Shown here: one piece after another, positions 26,416 through 38,528 of the stretch
How positions within the stretch are numbered: the stretch's first letter is position 1
How the letters are laid out: each line of letters starts with the position of its first letter
The notes under the pieces: model-generated
What the model was told of the DNA's origin: nothing
Database searches by the model: none
Seen by the model: only the letters and a program-made list of their open reading frames with translations
Translations under genes and position numbers: made by a program
Assembly (NCBI RefSeq): GCF_003344785.1
Contig: NZ_QPMK01000003.1
Coordinates: 375,160-439,159 of the forward strand
Direction of reading: 5' to 3'
Origin: Thalassococcus profundi
GTDB lineage: Bacteria; Pseudomonadota; Alphaproteobacteria; Rhodobacterales; Rhodobacteraceae
Length of the DNA: 64,000 bases

Positions 26416-27399
26416 TTGAACTTGGCTCCCGCCGATATCGACTTCACACCTCCGGTTCTGCTGGCTCCGCTGGCGGGAATCACCGACCTGCCGTTCCGCA
26501 CGCTCGTGTCGCGCTTCGGCGCGGGCCGGGTGGTCAGCGAGATGGTCGCCTCGCAGGAAATGGTGCAGGGCAAGACCGGGGTGCGCGAAAAGGCCGAACT
26601 GGGGTTCGGGCAGGCCAACACCGCGGTGCAGCTGGTGGGACGCGATCCCTACTGGCTGGCCGAGGCGGCGCGCATGGTCGAGGCCAATGGCGCGCGGCTT
26701 ATCGACATCAACATGGGTTGCCCGGCCAAAAAGGTCGTGGGCGGCTATTCGGGATCGGCGCTGTTGCGCGACCTCGACCATGCGCTGCGGCTGATCGAAG
26801 CGGTGGTGGGCGCGGTCGACGTGCCGGTGACGCTCAAGACCCGGCTGGGCTGGGACGATGCCTGCCTCAACGCGCCCGAGCTTGCGCGCCGCGCCGAAGC
26901 GGCCGGCATCCGCATGATCGTGATCCATGGCCGCACCCGCTGCCAGTTCTACAAGGGCCGCGCCGACTGGGCGGCGATCCGGGCGGTGAAGGACGCGGTC
27001 ACGATTCCGGTGATCGCCAACGGCGACATCACCGATACGGCGACCGCGCGCCGGGCGCTCGCTGCCAGTGGCGCCGACGGCGTGATGATCGGGCGGGGCG
27101 CGCAGGGGCGGCCCTGGCTGCTGGCCCAGGTGGCGCATGCGCTCTACGGGGCGCCCGCGCCGAAGGTGCCGCAGGGCAGGGCGCTGGTCGATATGGTGGC
27201 CGGGCACTATGAGGCGATGCTGGGCTTCTACGGCACGACGCTTGGCGCCAAGGTCGCGCGCAAGCATCTGGGTTGGTACATGGATGATGCCGGCACCGAC
27301 GCCGCGCTTCGCCGGGCCATCCTGACCGCGCGGACGCCCGAAGAGGTGCTGGAGCGGCTGCCCGAGGCGCTGATGGACAGCCGGAGGGCGGCGGCATGA
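26416..27399 (+). CDS. dusB: tRNA-dihydrouridine synthase (DusB, NifR3)
   Basis: FMN-dependent reductase of tRNA uridines. It has 327 residues from a TTG at 26416, which has AAGGA 8 bases upstream; this gives the usual N-terminus (NLAPADIDFTPPVLLAPLAGITDLPFR). The catalytic cysteine is C102 in NMGCPAKKV, and the FMN-binding IHGRTR and GRGAQGRPWL motifs are present. In Rhodobacter capsulatus the homolog nifR3 is the first gene of nifR3-ntrB-ntrC, the arrangement seen here. Its stop overlaps the ntrB ATG. Confidence 0.94.
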   Translation: MNLAPADIDFTPPVLLAPLAGITDLPFRTLVSRFGAGRVVSEMVASQEMVQGKTGVREKAELGFGQANTAVQLVGRDPYWLAEAARMVEANGARLIDINMGCPAKKVVGGYSGSALLRDLDHALRLIEAVVGAVDVPVTLKTRLGWDDACLNAPELARRAEAAGIRMIVIHGRTRCQFYKGRADWAAIRAVKDAVTIPVIANGDITDTATARRALAASGADGVMIGRGAQGRPWLLAQVAHALYGAPAPKVPQGRALVDMVAGHYEAMLGFYGTTLGAKVARKHLGWYMDDAGTDAALRRAILTARTPEEVLERLPEALMDSRRAAA

Positions 27400-28478
27400 A
27401 TGCCGAATTCGACGCCAGCCTTTGGTCGTCTCTGCCGGTTCCGGCGATCCTGCTGGATGCCGACCAGTGCATCGCCGACATGAACCCCGCCGCCGAAGGC
27501 TTCATGAACAACTCGGCCAAGTGGCTCTTGGGCCAGCCGATCTGGGACCGGCTGACGGTGGACGCGCCGCTGGAGCAGAGCCTCGAGAGGGCGCGAGAGA
27601 ACGGCACGCCGCTGTTCGTCAACGATGTCGATGTCGGCCCGGGCAGTCGCCCGCCGCTGGTGTGCAACCTGCAGATCGCCCCGGTGCAGGGGCGGCCTGG
27701 CTGGATGATCCTGCTGATCTCGCCGCGGGAACTCGCCGGCCGCATGACCCAGAGCCATTCGGTGAAGTCTGCCGCCAAGTCGGCCATCGGCATGGCCGAG
27801 ATGCTGGCGCACGAGATCAAGAACCCGCTCGCCGGCATCGCCGGGGCGGCGCAGCTTCTGAGCATGAACCTGAGCCAGAGCGACCTGGAGCTCACCGACC
27901 TCATCGTCGAAGAGACGCGCCGCATCGTGAAGCTGCTCGAGCAGGTCGAACAGTTCGGCAACCTCAGCGCGCCGGAACGGCGTCCGGTCAACGTGCATGA
28001 CGTGCTCGACCGCGCGCGGCGCTCGGCGCTGCTGGGCTTCGGCGCACATATGAAGATCATCGAGGATTACGACCCCTCGCTGCCGCTGGCCCATGGCGAC
28101 CCGGACCAGTTGCTGCAGGTGGTGCTGAACCTGCTCAAGAACGCGTCCGAGGCGACCCAGGGCCAGCCCGGCAAGATCCGCCTGCATTCCTTCTATGAAC
28201 ACAGCTTCCGCCTGCGGCGGGCCGACGGGTCGGGCGTGTCGCTGCCGTTGCAGATAGAGGTGATCGACGACGGTCCGGGCCTGCCCGAGAACATCAAGGG
28301 CGACATCTTCGACCCCTTCGTGTCGGGCCGCGAGAACGGCACCGGCCTGGGCCTGGCGCTGGTGAGCAAGATCATTTCCGACCATGACGGCTGGATCTCG
28401 GTGGACTCGGTGCCGGGGCGCACCGTGTTCCGCATCTCGCTGCCCATGGCCCCCCGCGACAAAAAGGAGAAACGCTGA
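27396..28478 (+). CDS. ntrB: Nitrogen-regulation sensor kinase NtrB
   Basis: Cytoplasmic histidine kinase that phosphorylates NtrC under nitrogen limitation, controlled by PII proteins in known systems. It has 360 residues: an N-terminal PAS-like domain (about 10-110), the phospho-acceptor H139 in [11 protein letters not shown], and a HATPase domain with the N box (NLLKNASEA), DDGPGLP and [10 protein letters not shown]. It overlaps both neighbours by a few bases (dusB stop, ntrC start), so the three genes are tightly coupled. Confidence 0.95.
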   Translation: MNAEFDASLWSSLPVPAILLDADQCIADMNPAAEGFMNNSAKWLLGQPIWDRLTVDAPLEQSLERARENGTPLFVNDVDVGPGSRPPLVCNLQIAPVQGRPGWMILLISPRELAGRMTQSHSVKSAAKSAIGMAEMLAHEIKNPLAGIAGAAQLLSMNLSQSDLELTDLIVEETRRIVKLLEQVEQFGNLSAPERRPVNVHDVLDRARRSALLGFGAHMKIIEDYDPSLPLAHGDPDQLLQVVLNLLKNASEATQGQPGKIRLHSFYEHSFRLRRADGSGVSLPLQIEVIDDGPGLPENIKGDIFDPFVSGRENGTGLGLALVSKIISDHDGWISVDSVPGRTVFRISLPMAPRDKKEKR

Positions 28479-29848
28479 TGGATGGCACGGTTCTGGTTGC
28501 GGATGACGACCGCACGATCCGCACGGTTTTGACCCAGGCCCTGACCCGGGCGGGGTGCAAGGTGCACGCCACCAGCTCTCTTACCACGCTGATGCGCTGG
28601 GTCGGCGAGGGCAAGGGCGACGTGGTGATCTCGGACGTGGTCATGCCCGACGGCAACGGATTGGAAATGCTGCCGAAAATCGCCCAGGACCGGCCCGGCC
28701 TGCCGGTGATCGTGATCTCGGCGCAGAACACGATCATGACGGCGATCCAGGCCGCCGAGGCCGAGGCCTACGACTACCTGCCCAAGCCCTTCGACCTGCC
28801 GGACCTGATGAAGCGCACGGCGCGGGCGCTCGAGAACCGCAACCGCGCACCGCGGCGCGAGGAACCGACGCACAGCGCCGACGGCCCGGACGAACTGCCG
28901 CTGGTGGGCAAGACCGCCGCGATGCAGGCGCTCTACCGGCTGGTGGCGCGGGTGATGAACACCGATCTGCCGGTGCTGATCTGCGGCGAGAGCGGCACCG
29001 GCAAGTCGCTGATCGCGCGAGCGATCCACGACTTTTCCGACCGCCGCACGCTGCCCTTCGTCACCGCCACCGCCGCCGACCTGTCGGAACTCGAAGGTCC
29101 GGCGCGCATCCTCGCGCGGGTCAAGGGCGGCACGCTGCTGATCGACGAGATCACCGATTTCGACGATGAGGTGCAGGCGCGGATCGTGCGGATGATGGAT
29201 GTGCCGGGCGAACACGTGCCGCGTTTCATGGCCACCAGTCAGGGCGATCTGAGCCAGGCGATGGAAGAGGGCCGGGTGCGCCAGGACCTGTATTACCGCC
29301 TGTCGGGCGCGACCATCAACGTGCCGTCCCTGCGTGAACGGGTCGAGGATATCGCGCTTCTGACCGACCATTTCCTGCTGCGCGCCGAACGCGAGGGCGC
29401 GCCGAAGCGGTGGCTTTCGACGGACGCGGCAGAGCTTTTCCGGCAGTATTCCTGGCCCGGCAACGTGCGCCAGCTGGAAAACGCCGTGCGCCGGCTGAGC
29501 CTGACCAGCCGCGCCGAGGAGATCACCCGCACCGAGGTCGAGGCGGTGCTGGGCAACCAGCCCGACACCGGCCCGATCCTGCGCGGCGGCGAGGGCGAGA
29601 AGCTGGGGACCTCGGTGGCCCGTCACCTGCGGCGCTACTTCGACCTGCACGGCAACATGCTGCCGCCGCCGGGGCTCTATACCCGCATCCTGCGCGAGGT
29701 GGAGGCGCCACTGATCGAGATCGCGCTCGAAGCGACGGGCGGCAATCAGGCGAAATGTGCCGATTTGCTGGGAATCAACCGCAATACGCTGCGGAAGAAG
29801 ATCACCGACCTCGATATCCGCGTGACACGCCGCCGCAAATTGATGTAA
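28478..29848 (+). CDS. ntrC: Nitrogen-regulation response regulator NtrC, lacking the GAFTGA loop
   Basis: A 456-residue response regulator: receiver domain with acceptor D53 ([10 protein letters not shown]), AAA+ domain with Walker A GESGTGKS (about 170-177) and Walker B LLIDE (about 220-224), and a Fis-type helix-turn-helix near the C-terminus ([20 protein letters not shown]). The stretch between the Walker motifs ([16 protein letters not shown]) has no GAFTGA sequence, the loop that contacts sigma-54. In Rhodobacter capsulatus NtrC shows the same loss and activates the sigma-70 holoenzyme, so the same is expected here. Confidence 0.95.
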   Translation: MDGTVLVADDDRTIRTVLTQALTRAGCKVHATSSLTTLMRWVGEGKGDVVISDVVMPDGNGLEMLPKIAQDRPGLPVIVISAQNTIMTAIQAAEAEAYDYLPKPFDLPDLMKRTARALENRNRAPRREEPTHSADGPDELPLVGKTAAMQALYRLVARVMNTDLPVLICGESGTGKSLIARAIHDFSDRRTLPFVTATAADLSELEGPARILARVKGGTLLIDEITDFDDEVQARIVRMMDVPGEHVPRFMATSQGDLSQAMEEGRVRQDLYYRLSGATINVPSLRERVEDIALLTDHFLLRAEREGAPKRWLSTDAAELFRQYSWPGNVRQLENAVRRLSLTSRAEEITRTEVEAVLGNQPDTGPILRGGEGEKLGTSVARHLRRYFDLHGNMLPPPGLYTRILREVEAPLIEIALEATGGNQAKCADLLGINRNTLRKKITDLDIRVTRRRKLM

Positions 29849-29948
29849 AAGAGCCACATAACTGTGGCCGCGCTGCTGTCGGCGGCGAAGAGACCACAAG
29901 ATATGGCGGTTCGCTGCGGGTAGCAGCGCATTGGTGCGAGGTTGGGCT

Positions 29949-32225
<2,277 letters not shown>

Positions 32226-32240
32226 AAGAGGTGACGACCC

Positions 32241-33656
32241 ATGGGCGATATTCTGATTGTCGATGACGAACGCGACATCCGCGAGCTGATTGGCGATATC
32301 CTGGAGGATGAAGGTTTTGCCACGCGGCTGGCCGGCAATTCCAACGAGGCGATGGCCGAGGTCAATACCGAGCCGCCGGCGCTGATGATCCTGGATATCT
32401 GGCTCAAGGACAGCAAGATGGACGGGATCGACATCCTCAAGACCGTCAAGCGCGACAATCCTGACATCCCGGTGGTGATCATCTCGGGCCATGGCAATAT
32501 CGAGATCGCCGTGGCGGCGATCAAGCAGGGCGCCTACGACTTCATCGAGAAGCCGTTCAATATCGACCAGCTGCTGGTGGTGATCCGCCGCGCCATGGAA
32601 ACCAGTCGCCTGCGCCGCGAGAACCAGAAGCTCAAGCGCAAGGATGCCACCGCCGCCGAGATGGTCGGCGAAAGTGCGGCGTTCCGCACCCTGGTGGGAC
32701 AACTCGACAAGGTGACAAAATCGAACGGACGGGTGATGCTGTCGGGACCCGCGGGGTCCGGCAAGGAAGTGGCGGCGCGCTATATCCACGCCCATTCCGG
32801 CCGCGCCTCGGCGCCCTTCGTCACCGTGAACTGCGCCGGCGTGGCGCCCGAAACCATGGAAGAGGTGCTTTTCGGCCGCGAGACGCCCGACCGCGGGGTG
32901 GAGCCGGGCCTGCTCGAGCAGGCCCACGGCGGGGTGATCTATTTCGACGAGGTGGCGGACATGCCGTCCGGCACCCAGTCCAAGATCCTGCGGGTGCTGG
33001 TCGACCAGCAGTTCACCCGGGTTGGCGGCGCCGACAAGGTACGGGTCGACCTTCGGGTGATCTCGTCCACCAATCGCGACCTCGCGGTGGAGATCGAGAC
33101 CGGGCGCTTCCGGCAGGAACTCTACCACCGGCTGAACGTGGTGCCGATCGCGGTGCCGAGCCTCGAGGAGCGGCGCGAGGACATCCCGCTGCTGGCGCGG
33201 TATTTCATCGCCCAGTGCAACAAGACCCAAGGCTTGCCGATGCGCGCGCTGAGCGACGACGCGGTGGCGCTGATGCAGACCATGGTCTGGCCGGGCAACG
33301 TGCGGCAGCTCAAGAACCTCGTGGAACGTGTGCTGATCCTCGGCGACGGCTCCGGCGAGATCGAGGCCCGCGAACTGCCGCAGGACAGCGGCCCGGCGAG
33401 TGCCGAGGAGGGACGGGTGGTGCTGTCGGGGACGCTGGCGACGCTGCCGCTGCGCGAGGCGCGCGAGGCGTTCGAGCGCGAATACCTGCTGACGCAGATC
33501 AACCGCTTCGGCGGCAACATCAGCCGCACCGCGTCCTTCGTGGGCATGGAGCGGTCGGCGCTGCACCGCAAGCTGAAGTCGCTGGGGGTGGTGACCTCGG
33601 CCAAGGGCGGGGCGCGTATCGCGCAGCTCGAGGACGAGGTCGAAGAGGCGGGCTGA
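32241..33656 (+). CDS. ntrX: Response regulator NtrX, lacking the GAFTGA loop
   Basis: A 471-residue response regulator of the NtrYX system, which is linked to nitrogen and redox/envelope control in alphaproteobacteria. Receiver acceptor D52 (LDIWLKDSKMDG), AAA+ domain with Walker A GPAGSGKE (about 169-176) and Walker B VIYFDE, and a C-terminal Fis-type helix (NRFGGNISRTASFVGMERSALHRKLKSLG). The segment after the first AAA+ helix (EEVLFGRETPDRGVEPG) has no GAFTGA. AGAGG precedes the ATG by about 9 bases. Confidence 0.94.
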   Translation: MGDILIVDDERDIRELIGDILEDEGFATRLAGNSNEAMAEVNTEPPALMILDIWLKDSKMDGIDILKTVKRDNPDIPVVIISGHGNIEIAVAAIKQGAYDFIEKPFNIDQLLVVIRRAMETSRLRRENQKLKRKDATAAEMVGESAAFRTLVGQLDKVTKSNGRVMLSGPAGSGKEVAARYIHAHSGRASAPFVTVNCAGVAPETMEEVLFGRETPDRGVEPGLLEQAHGGVIYFDEVADMPSGTQSKILRVLVDQQFTRVGGADKVRVDLRVISSTNRDLAVEIETGRFRQELYHRLNVVPIAVPSLEERREDIPLLARYFIAQCNKTQGLPMRALSDDAVALMQTMVWPGNVRQLKNLVERVLILGDGSGEIEARELPQDSGPASAEEGRVVLSGTLATLPLREAREAFEREYLLTQINRFGGNISRTASFVGMERSALHRKLKSLGVVTSAKGGARIAQLEDEVEEAG

Positions 33657-33988
33657 GCGCCGCTCCTCCGCCCTGGCGGGCGTCCTCGCGGACACCGGGC
33701 AGCATGGGTCCGGCTCCGGATTCACCAGAACAGAGCCTCTGTTCCGCACCCACCCCGCGCCCGGACCTGCCTGACCGCAACCGGCCCCCGCGCCAAGCGA
33801 AATAGCCGTCTCCCCGCGTGCCGCGGGGCCCCTCGGCGATTTCCCTTGTCGCGGCGTCCGCTTCCGGTCCGGTCCGTCCCGTGCGAGGGGTGGCTCCGGA
33901 ACAGAGACCGGTCGGGCGGTGGATTGACCCCTTTGCGGCACTCTGTCATTCAGACCTCTGGACAGGTGCGGCGCGGAGCTGGAACGGC
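33657..33988. other. ntrX-trkA gap with a short perfect inverted repeat
   Basis: About 330 bases without a convincing gene. It contains a perfect inverted repeat GAACAGAG-C-CTCTGTTC at 33728-33744 and a related half (GGCTCCGGAACAGAG) at about 33892. GC-rich stems near 33815 (CCGCGTGCCGCGG) could end the ntrX transcript, but no T-run follows. The repeat could be an operator for trkAH. This is a weak inference. Confidence 0.35.
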
Positions 33989-35365
33989 ATGAAGGTCATC
34001 ATCTGCGGGGCGGGCCAGGTGGGCTGGCAGATCGCCCGCCATCTGTCGGGCGAGCGCAACGACGTGACGGTGGTCGACAACAACCCCGACCTCGTGCGCC
34101 GGGCCACCGACTCGCTGGATGTGCAGGGCATCTCGGGATTTGCCTCTTACCCGGACATCCTCGACCGTGCGGGTGCGCGCGATGCGGACATGATCATCGC
34201 CGCGACCTATTCGGACGAGGTCAACATGGTCACCTGCCAGGTGGCGCATTCGGTGTTCTCGATCCCGCGCAAGATCGCGCGGCTGCGCTCGCAAAGCTAC
34301 CTGACGGCGATCTATTCGGATCTCTACCGCCGCGATCACATGCCCATCGACGTGGTGATCAGCCCCGAGAAGGAGGTGGCGGAGGCGGCACTGCAGCGCC
34401 TGGCGGCGCCCGCGGCCTTCGACACCGAGATCTTCTTCGACGGCAAGGCGCAGCTTCTGGGCCTGACCATCGAAGCCGAATGCCCGGTGGTGAACACGCC
34501 GCTGCGGCAGCTGACCGACCTTTTCTCGACCCTGCGGTCGGTGGTGGTGGGCGTCCGGCGCGAGGGCACGCTCTTTGCGCCTGAATCGGGCGACCAGCTT
34601 TTCGTCGGGGATTCCTGCTACGTCATCGTGCATGCAGACGACATCCGCCGGACCATGGAGATCTTCGGCAAGTCGCTGCGCAAGCAGGAGCGGGTGGTGC
34701 TGGTGGGCGGCGGCAACGTCGGGCTGGCGGTGGCCGAGAACCTCGAGACGCGGGCCGAGCGGGTGCGGGTCAAGATGATCGAAAAGAACCGCAAATGCGC
34801 CGAACGCGCGGCAGAGGCGCTGGAACGGACCATCGTGCTGCATGGCGACGGGCTGGATGCGAGCCTGCTGGCCGAGGCCAATATCGAACGCGCCGATGCG
34901 GTGCTCTGCGTCACGGACGACGACAAGACCAACATGCTGGCGGCGGTGCGCGCCAAGGCCGCGGGCTGCCCGATGGCCATCGCGCTCATCAACGATCCGA
35001 CGCTGGTGCCGCTGATGGAGCCGCTGGGCATCGACGCCTACATCAACCCGCGCGCCACGACGGTGAGCTCGATCCTGCGCCACATCCGCCATGGCCGCGT
35101 GCGGCAGGTCTATTCCATCGGCGATGCCGAGGCCGAGGTGATCGAGGCCGAGGTGCTGTCGACCTCGCCCATCGCCGGCAGCCGCATCCGCGAGATCGAC
35201 TTTCCCGAAGGCGTGCTGGTGGGGGCGGTGCTGAAGGGCGACAAGGTGGTCAAGCCCACCGGGGCGTTGGTGATCGACGAGGGCGACCTGATCGTCATCT
35301 TCGCGCTGAGCAAGGACGTGGCCGAGGTCGAACGTCTGCTGCAAGTCTCGATCGACTTCTTCTGA
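33989..35365 (+). CDS. trkA: Trk potassium uptake NAD-binding subunit TrkA
   Basis: Cytoplasmic gating subunit of the Trk potassium system. It has 458 residues and two RCK units, each with a Rossmann nucleotide-binding start (VIICGAGQVGWQIA at about 3; VVLVGGGNVGLAVAENL at about 236) followed by TrkA-C domains. The ATG at 33989 directly precedes the first Rossmann strand. It is 3 bases upstream of trkH and so is in one operon with it. The closeness to ntrYX is the usual alphaproteobacterial order. Confidence 0.95.
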   Translation: MKVIICGAGQVGWQIARHLSGERNDVTVVDNNPDLVRRATDSLDVQGISGFASYPDILDRAGARDADMIIAATYSDEVNMVTCQVAHSVFSIPRKIARLRSQSYLTAIYSDLYRRDHMPIDVVISPEKEVAEAALQRLAAPAAFDTEIFFDGKAQLLGLTIEAECPVVNTPLRQLTDLFSTLRSVVVGVRREGTLFAPESGDQLFVGDSCYVIVHADDIRRTMEIFGKSLRKQERVVLVGGGNVGLAVAENLETRAERVRVKMIEKNRKCAERAAEALERTIVLHGDGLDASLLAEANIERADAVLCVTDDDKTNMLAAVRAKAAGCPMAIALINDPTLVPLMEPLGIDAYINPRATTVSSILRHIRHGRVRQVYSIGDAEAEVIEAEVLSTSPIAGSRIREIDFPEGVLVGAVLKGDKVVKPTGALVIDEGDLIVIFALSKDVAEVERLLQVSIDFF

Positions 35366-35368
35366 GCC

Positions 35369-36883
35369 ATGCAGCGCCTGCTTGCCCTGCCGCTGTTCCT
35401 GGTGCTGACCATCATCACCTGCGCGTCGATGATCCTGCCGGCCGCGGTGGCGCTGGCGGGCGAGGATTTCCACGATGCGCGCAGTTTCTTCTACGCGGGC
35501 CTTGTCGGGCTGGTGCTGTGTGTGATGATCGCCGTGGCGCAGGCGACGCGGGTGCACAACCAGAGCGCCCTGCGGCAGCTTCTGGCATTGCTGGCCGCAT
35601 TCCTGGTGCTGCCGGCGATCATGGCGGTGCCGTTCTACGAGGCGGTGCGCACCACGACCTTCGTCAATGCCTATTTCGAGATGGTGTCGTCCTTCACCAC
35701 CACCGGGGCCACGCTTTTCGAGCCGTCGCGGCTGTCGGCCACGGAGCACCTCTGGCGCGCGCAGGTGGGCTGGCTGGGCGGGCTGCTGATGTGGGTTGCG
35801 GCGGCGGCGATCCTCGCGCCGCTGACCCTGGGCGGGTTCGAGGTCACCGCCCTGGGCGAGCCGGGACAGACCGCGCCTGCGGACCGGGGACGTCGGGCGA
35901 TCGCCGATCCGGCGCGGCGGCTGTCGCGCAGCCTGCATGCGCTGCTGCCGGTCTATGCGGGGCTGACGCTGGCAATGTGGATCCTGCTGCAGGTGCTGGG
36001 AGATTCGCCGCTGGTGGCGCTTTGCCACGCGATGTCGGTGATGGCCACCTCGGGCATTTCGCCGGTGGGGGGCGCGCAATTCGCCACCAGCGGCATTGCC
36101 GGAGAGGTCATCCTCTTTCTTTTCATGTTCTTCGCCCTGTCGCGGCTGACCTTTTCCGGCGACACCGGCAATTCGAGCCGCAGCGGCCTGCGGGACGATC
36201 CGGAATTCCGCATGGGCCTGGTGATCGTCGTGACGGTCCCCACGGTGCTGTTCCTGCGGCACTGGCTGGCGTCCTTCGACGTGGGCGACGAGGAAAACCT
36301 GATCGCCGGTATCCGCGCCTACTGGGGGGCCATGTTCACCACGCTGTCGTTCCTGACCACCACCGGGTTCATCAGCGCCGACTGGTCCACCGCGCAGAAC
36401 TGGTCGGGGCTGAGCACGCCGGGGTTGATCCTGCTGGGCCTGGCGCTGATCGGCGGCGGCGTGGCGACCACCGCCGGCGGGGTCAAGCTGCTGCGGGTCT
36501 TCGCGCTCTATCTCAACGGTTTGCGCGAGATCGAGAAGCTGGTGTATCCGTCCTCGGTCGGCCGCTCCAGCATCATGAGCCGCCGCATCCGCAAGGAGGG
36601 CGCCTTTATCGCCTGGGTGTTCTTCATGCTTTTCGCGTTGACCCTCGCGGCGGTGGCGCTGGGGCTGGCGGCGCTTGGCGTGGCGTTCGAGCCGTCCTTC
36701 GTGCTGGCCATCGCCGCGCTCACGAACACCGGGCCGCTGATCGCCGTCGCCGCCGAGGCCCCGATCGCGGTGTCGCAGATGGGCGCGGGGATCAAGGCGT
36801 TCCTGGGCCTTGCCATGGTGCTGGGGCGGGTCGAGATGCTGGCGCTTTTCGTGATGCTGAACCCGGATATGTGGCGCGACTGA
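35369..36883 (+). CDS. trkH: Trk potassium transporter membrane subunit TrkH
   Basis: Ion-conducting subunit of Trk. It has 504 residues in a fourfold M1-P-M2 layout. Four filter-like loops are visible: SSFTTTGATLF (about 110), MSVMATSGISPVGG (about 225), LSFLTTTGFIS (about 330), and AALTNTGPLI (about 450). Paired with trkA immediately upstream. The identification is firm. Confidence 0.95.
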   Translation: MQRLLALPLFLVLTIITCASMILPAAVALAGEDFHDARSFFYAGLVGLVLCVMIAVAQATRVHNQSALRQLLALLAAFLVLPAIMAVPFYEAVRTTTFVNAYFEMVSSFTTTGATLFEPSRLSATEHLWRAQVGWLGGLLMWVAAAAILAPLTLGGFEVTALGEPGQTAPADRGRRAIADPARRLSRSLHALLPVYAGLTLAMWILLQVLGDSPLVALCHAMSVMATSGISPVGGAQFATSGIAGEVILFLFMFFALSRLTFSGDTGNSSRSGLRDDPEFRMGLVIVVTVPTVLFLRHWLASFDVGDEENLIAGIRAYWGAMFTTLSFLTTTGFISADWSTAQNWSGLSTPGLILLGLALIGGGVATTAGGVKLLRVFALYLNGLREIEKLVYPSSVGRSSIMSRRIRKEGAFIAWVFFMLFALTLAAVALGLAALGVAFEPSFVLAIAALTNTGPLIAVAAEAPIAVSQMGAGIKAFLGLAMVLGRVEMLALFVMLNPDMWRD

Positions 36884-37007
36884 CGCGCCATTGCCGCAGC
36901 CGGACATTTTCGGGCTTTTTGCACTGGAAGTTCCCGAATCCGCACCCCATACTTGGCGATGATCCACCGCGCCGATCCGGGCGTGCGCAAGAAAAAAGGC
37001 AATTTCA

Positions 37008-37247
37008 ATGGCTTCGGACAGACAAAACCTTCAGGACGCGTTCCTCAACCACGTCCGGAAAACCAAGGTTCCGGTGACCGTTTTCCTGATAAACGGCGTG
37101 AAATTGCAAGGCGTGATCACCTGGTTCGACAATTTCTGCGTGCTGCTGCGCCGCGACGGTCAGTCGCAGCTTGTCTACAAGCATGCGATTTCGACCATCA
37201 TGCCGGCCCAGCCGATCAACCTGTATGACGGCGAAGACAACAATTGA
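37008..37247 (+). CDS. hfq: RNA chaperone Hfq
   Basis: Hexameric Sm-like protein that matches small regulatory RNAs with mRNAs. It has 79 residues: Sm1 region [27 protein letters not shown] and Sm2 motif YKHAIST are present. The C-terminus is short and acidic (GEDNN), as usual in Rhodobacteraceae. AAGG lies 8 bases before the ATG. Its stop overlaps a TTG start for hflX. Confidence 0.97.
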   Translation: MASDRQNLQDAFLNHVRKTKVPVTVFLINGVKLQGVITWFDNFCVLLRRDGQSQLVYKHAISTIMPAQPINLYDGEDNN

Positions 37248-38518
37248 AAGAACATGACCGCGGTGTGACCCGGGCCTGGGTTCTTCACCCCGACATCAAA
37301 TCCGACCGCGACCGCCGTGTGGCGGGGCCCGCGCTGGACGAAGCCGTGGCCCTGGCCGCGGCCTTGCCCGATCTCGAAGTGGTCGGATCCGAAATCGTGC
37401 CGCTGCCCAAGCCCCATGCCGGGCATCTGTTCGGCACCGGCAAGATCGAAGAGCTCAAGGCGCGGATCGCAGCGGCAGAGGTCGAGCTGGTGCTGGTCGA
37501 TGGGCCGGTGTCGCCGGTACAGCAGCGCAACCTCGAAAAGCAATGGGGGGTCAAGCTGCTGGACCGCACCGGTCTGATCCTGGAGATCTTCTCGGATCGC
37601 GCCGCCACCCGCGAAGGTGTGCTGCAGGTCGAAATGGCGGCACTGTCCTACCAGCGCACACGGCTGGTGCGGGCCTGGACCCACCTGGAACGGCAGCGGG
37701 GCGGGCTTGGTTTCGTCGGCGGTCCCGGCGAGACGCAGATCGAGGCGGACCGCCGCGCCATCGACGAACAGCTGGTGCGTTTGCGCCGGCAGCTCGACAA
37801 GGTCGTGAAGACCCGCGAGCTGCATCGCAAGGCGCGCGCCAAGGTGCCGTATCCGATCGTCGCGCTGGTGGGCTATACCAACGCCGGGAAATCGACGCTG
37901 TTCAACCGGCTCACCGGGGCCGAGGTGATGGCCAAGGACATGCTCTTCGCCACGCTCGATCCGACGATGCGGGCGGTGAAGCTGGCCAACGGGCTCGACG
38001 TGATCCTGTCGGACACGGTGGGGTTCATCAGCGACCTGCCCACGGAACTGGTCGCCGCCTTCCGCGCCACGCTCGAAGAGGTGCTGGCGGCGGACCTGAT
38101 CGTGCATGTGCGCGACATCAGCCACGATAACACCGAGGAACAGGCCGAGGACGTGCGCGGCATCCTCAAGTCGCTGAAAGTGTCCGAGGACACGCCGCAG
38201 ATCGAGGTCTGGAACAAGGTCGACCTTCTTGAGCCGCAGGCCCGCGATGCCGCCCGCACCCGGGCCGAGCGCGAGCCGGACATCCTTGCGCTCTCCGCCC
38301 TCACGGGCGAGGGGCTGCCGCAGTTTCTGGAGACGGTGAAGCAGCGGCTTGAGACGGAGACCACGGTCGAGACGCTGGTGCTGCCCTTCGATCAGGGCCA
38401 CCGCCGGGCCTGGCTCTTCGAGCGCGGGCTGGTCGAGGAAGAGCGCGAAACCGAAGACGGCTTCGCGCTCACCGTGCGCTGGTCCGAGCAGCAGAAGCGC
38501 ACTTTCGAGACGGTCTAG
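37244..38518 (+). CDS. hflX: GTPase HflX
   Basis: Ribosome-associated GTPase that splits stalled ribosomes after stress. It has up to 424 residues: the N-terminal HflX domain ([26 protein letters not shown]), a GGxGE coiled-coil linker ([15 protein letters not shown]), and the G domain with GYTNAGKST (about 210), [10 protein letters not shown] and NKVD. Two starts are possible: TTG 37244, overlapping the hfq stop, and GTG 37265. The hfq-hflX neighbourhood is conserved in many proteobacteria. Confidence 0.94.
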   Translation: MKEHDRGVTRAWVLHPDIKSDRDRRVAGPALDEAVALAAALPDLEVVGSEIVPLPKPHAGHLFGTGKIEELKARIAAAEVELVLVDGPVSPVQQRNLEKQWGVKLLDRTGLILEIFSDRAATREGVLQVEMAALSYQRTRLVRAWTHLERQRGGLGFVGGPGETQIEADRRAIDEQLVRLRRQLDKVVKTRELHRKARAKVPYPIVALVGYTNAGKSTLFNRLTGAEVMAKDMLFATLDPTMRAVKLANGLDVILSDTVGFISDLPTELVAAFRATLEEVLAADLIVHVRDISHDNTEEQAEDVRGILKSLKVSEDTPQIEVWNKVDLLEPQARDAARTRAEREPDILALSALTGEGLPQFLETVKQRLETETTVETLVLPFDQGHRRAWLFERGLVEEERETEDGFALTVRWSEQQKRTFETV

Positions 38519-38528
38519 ACGCGAGCGC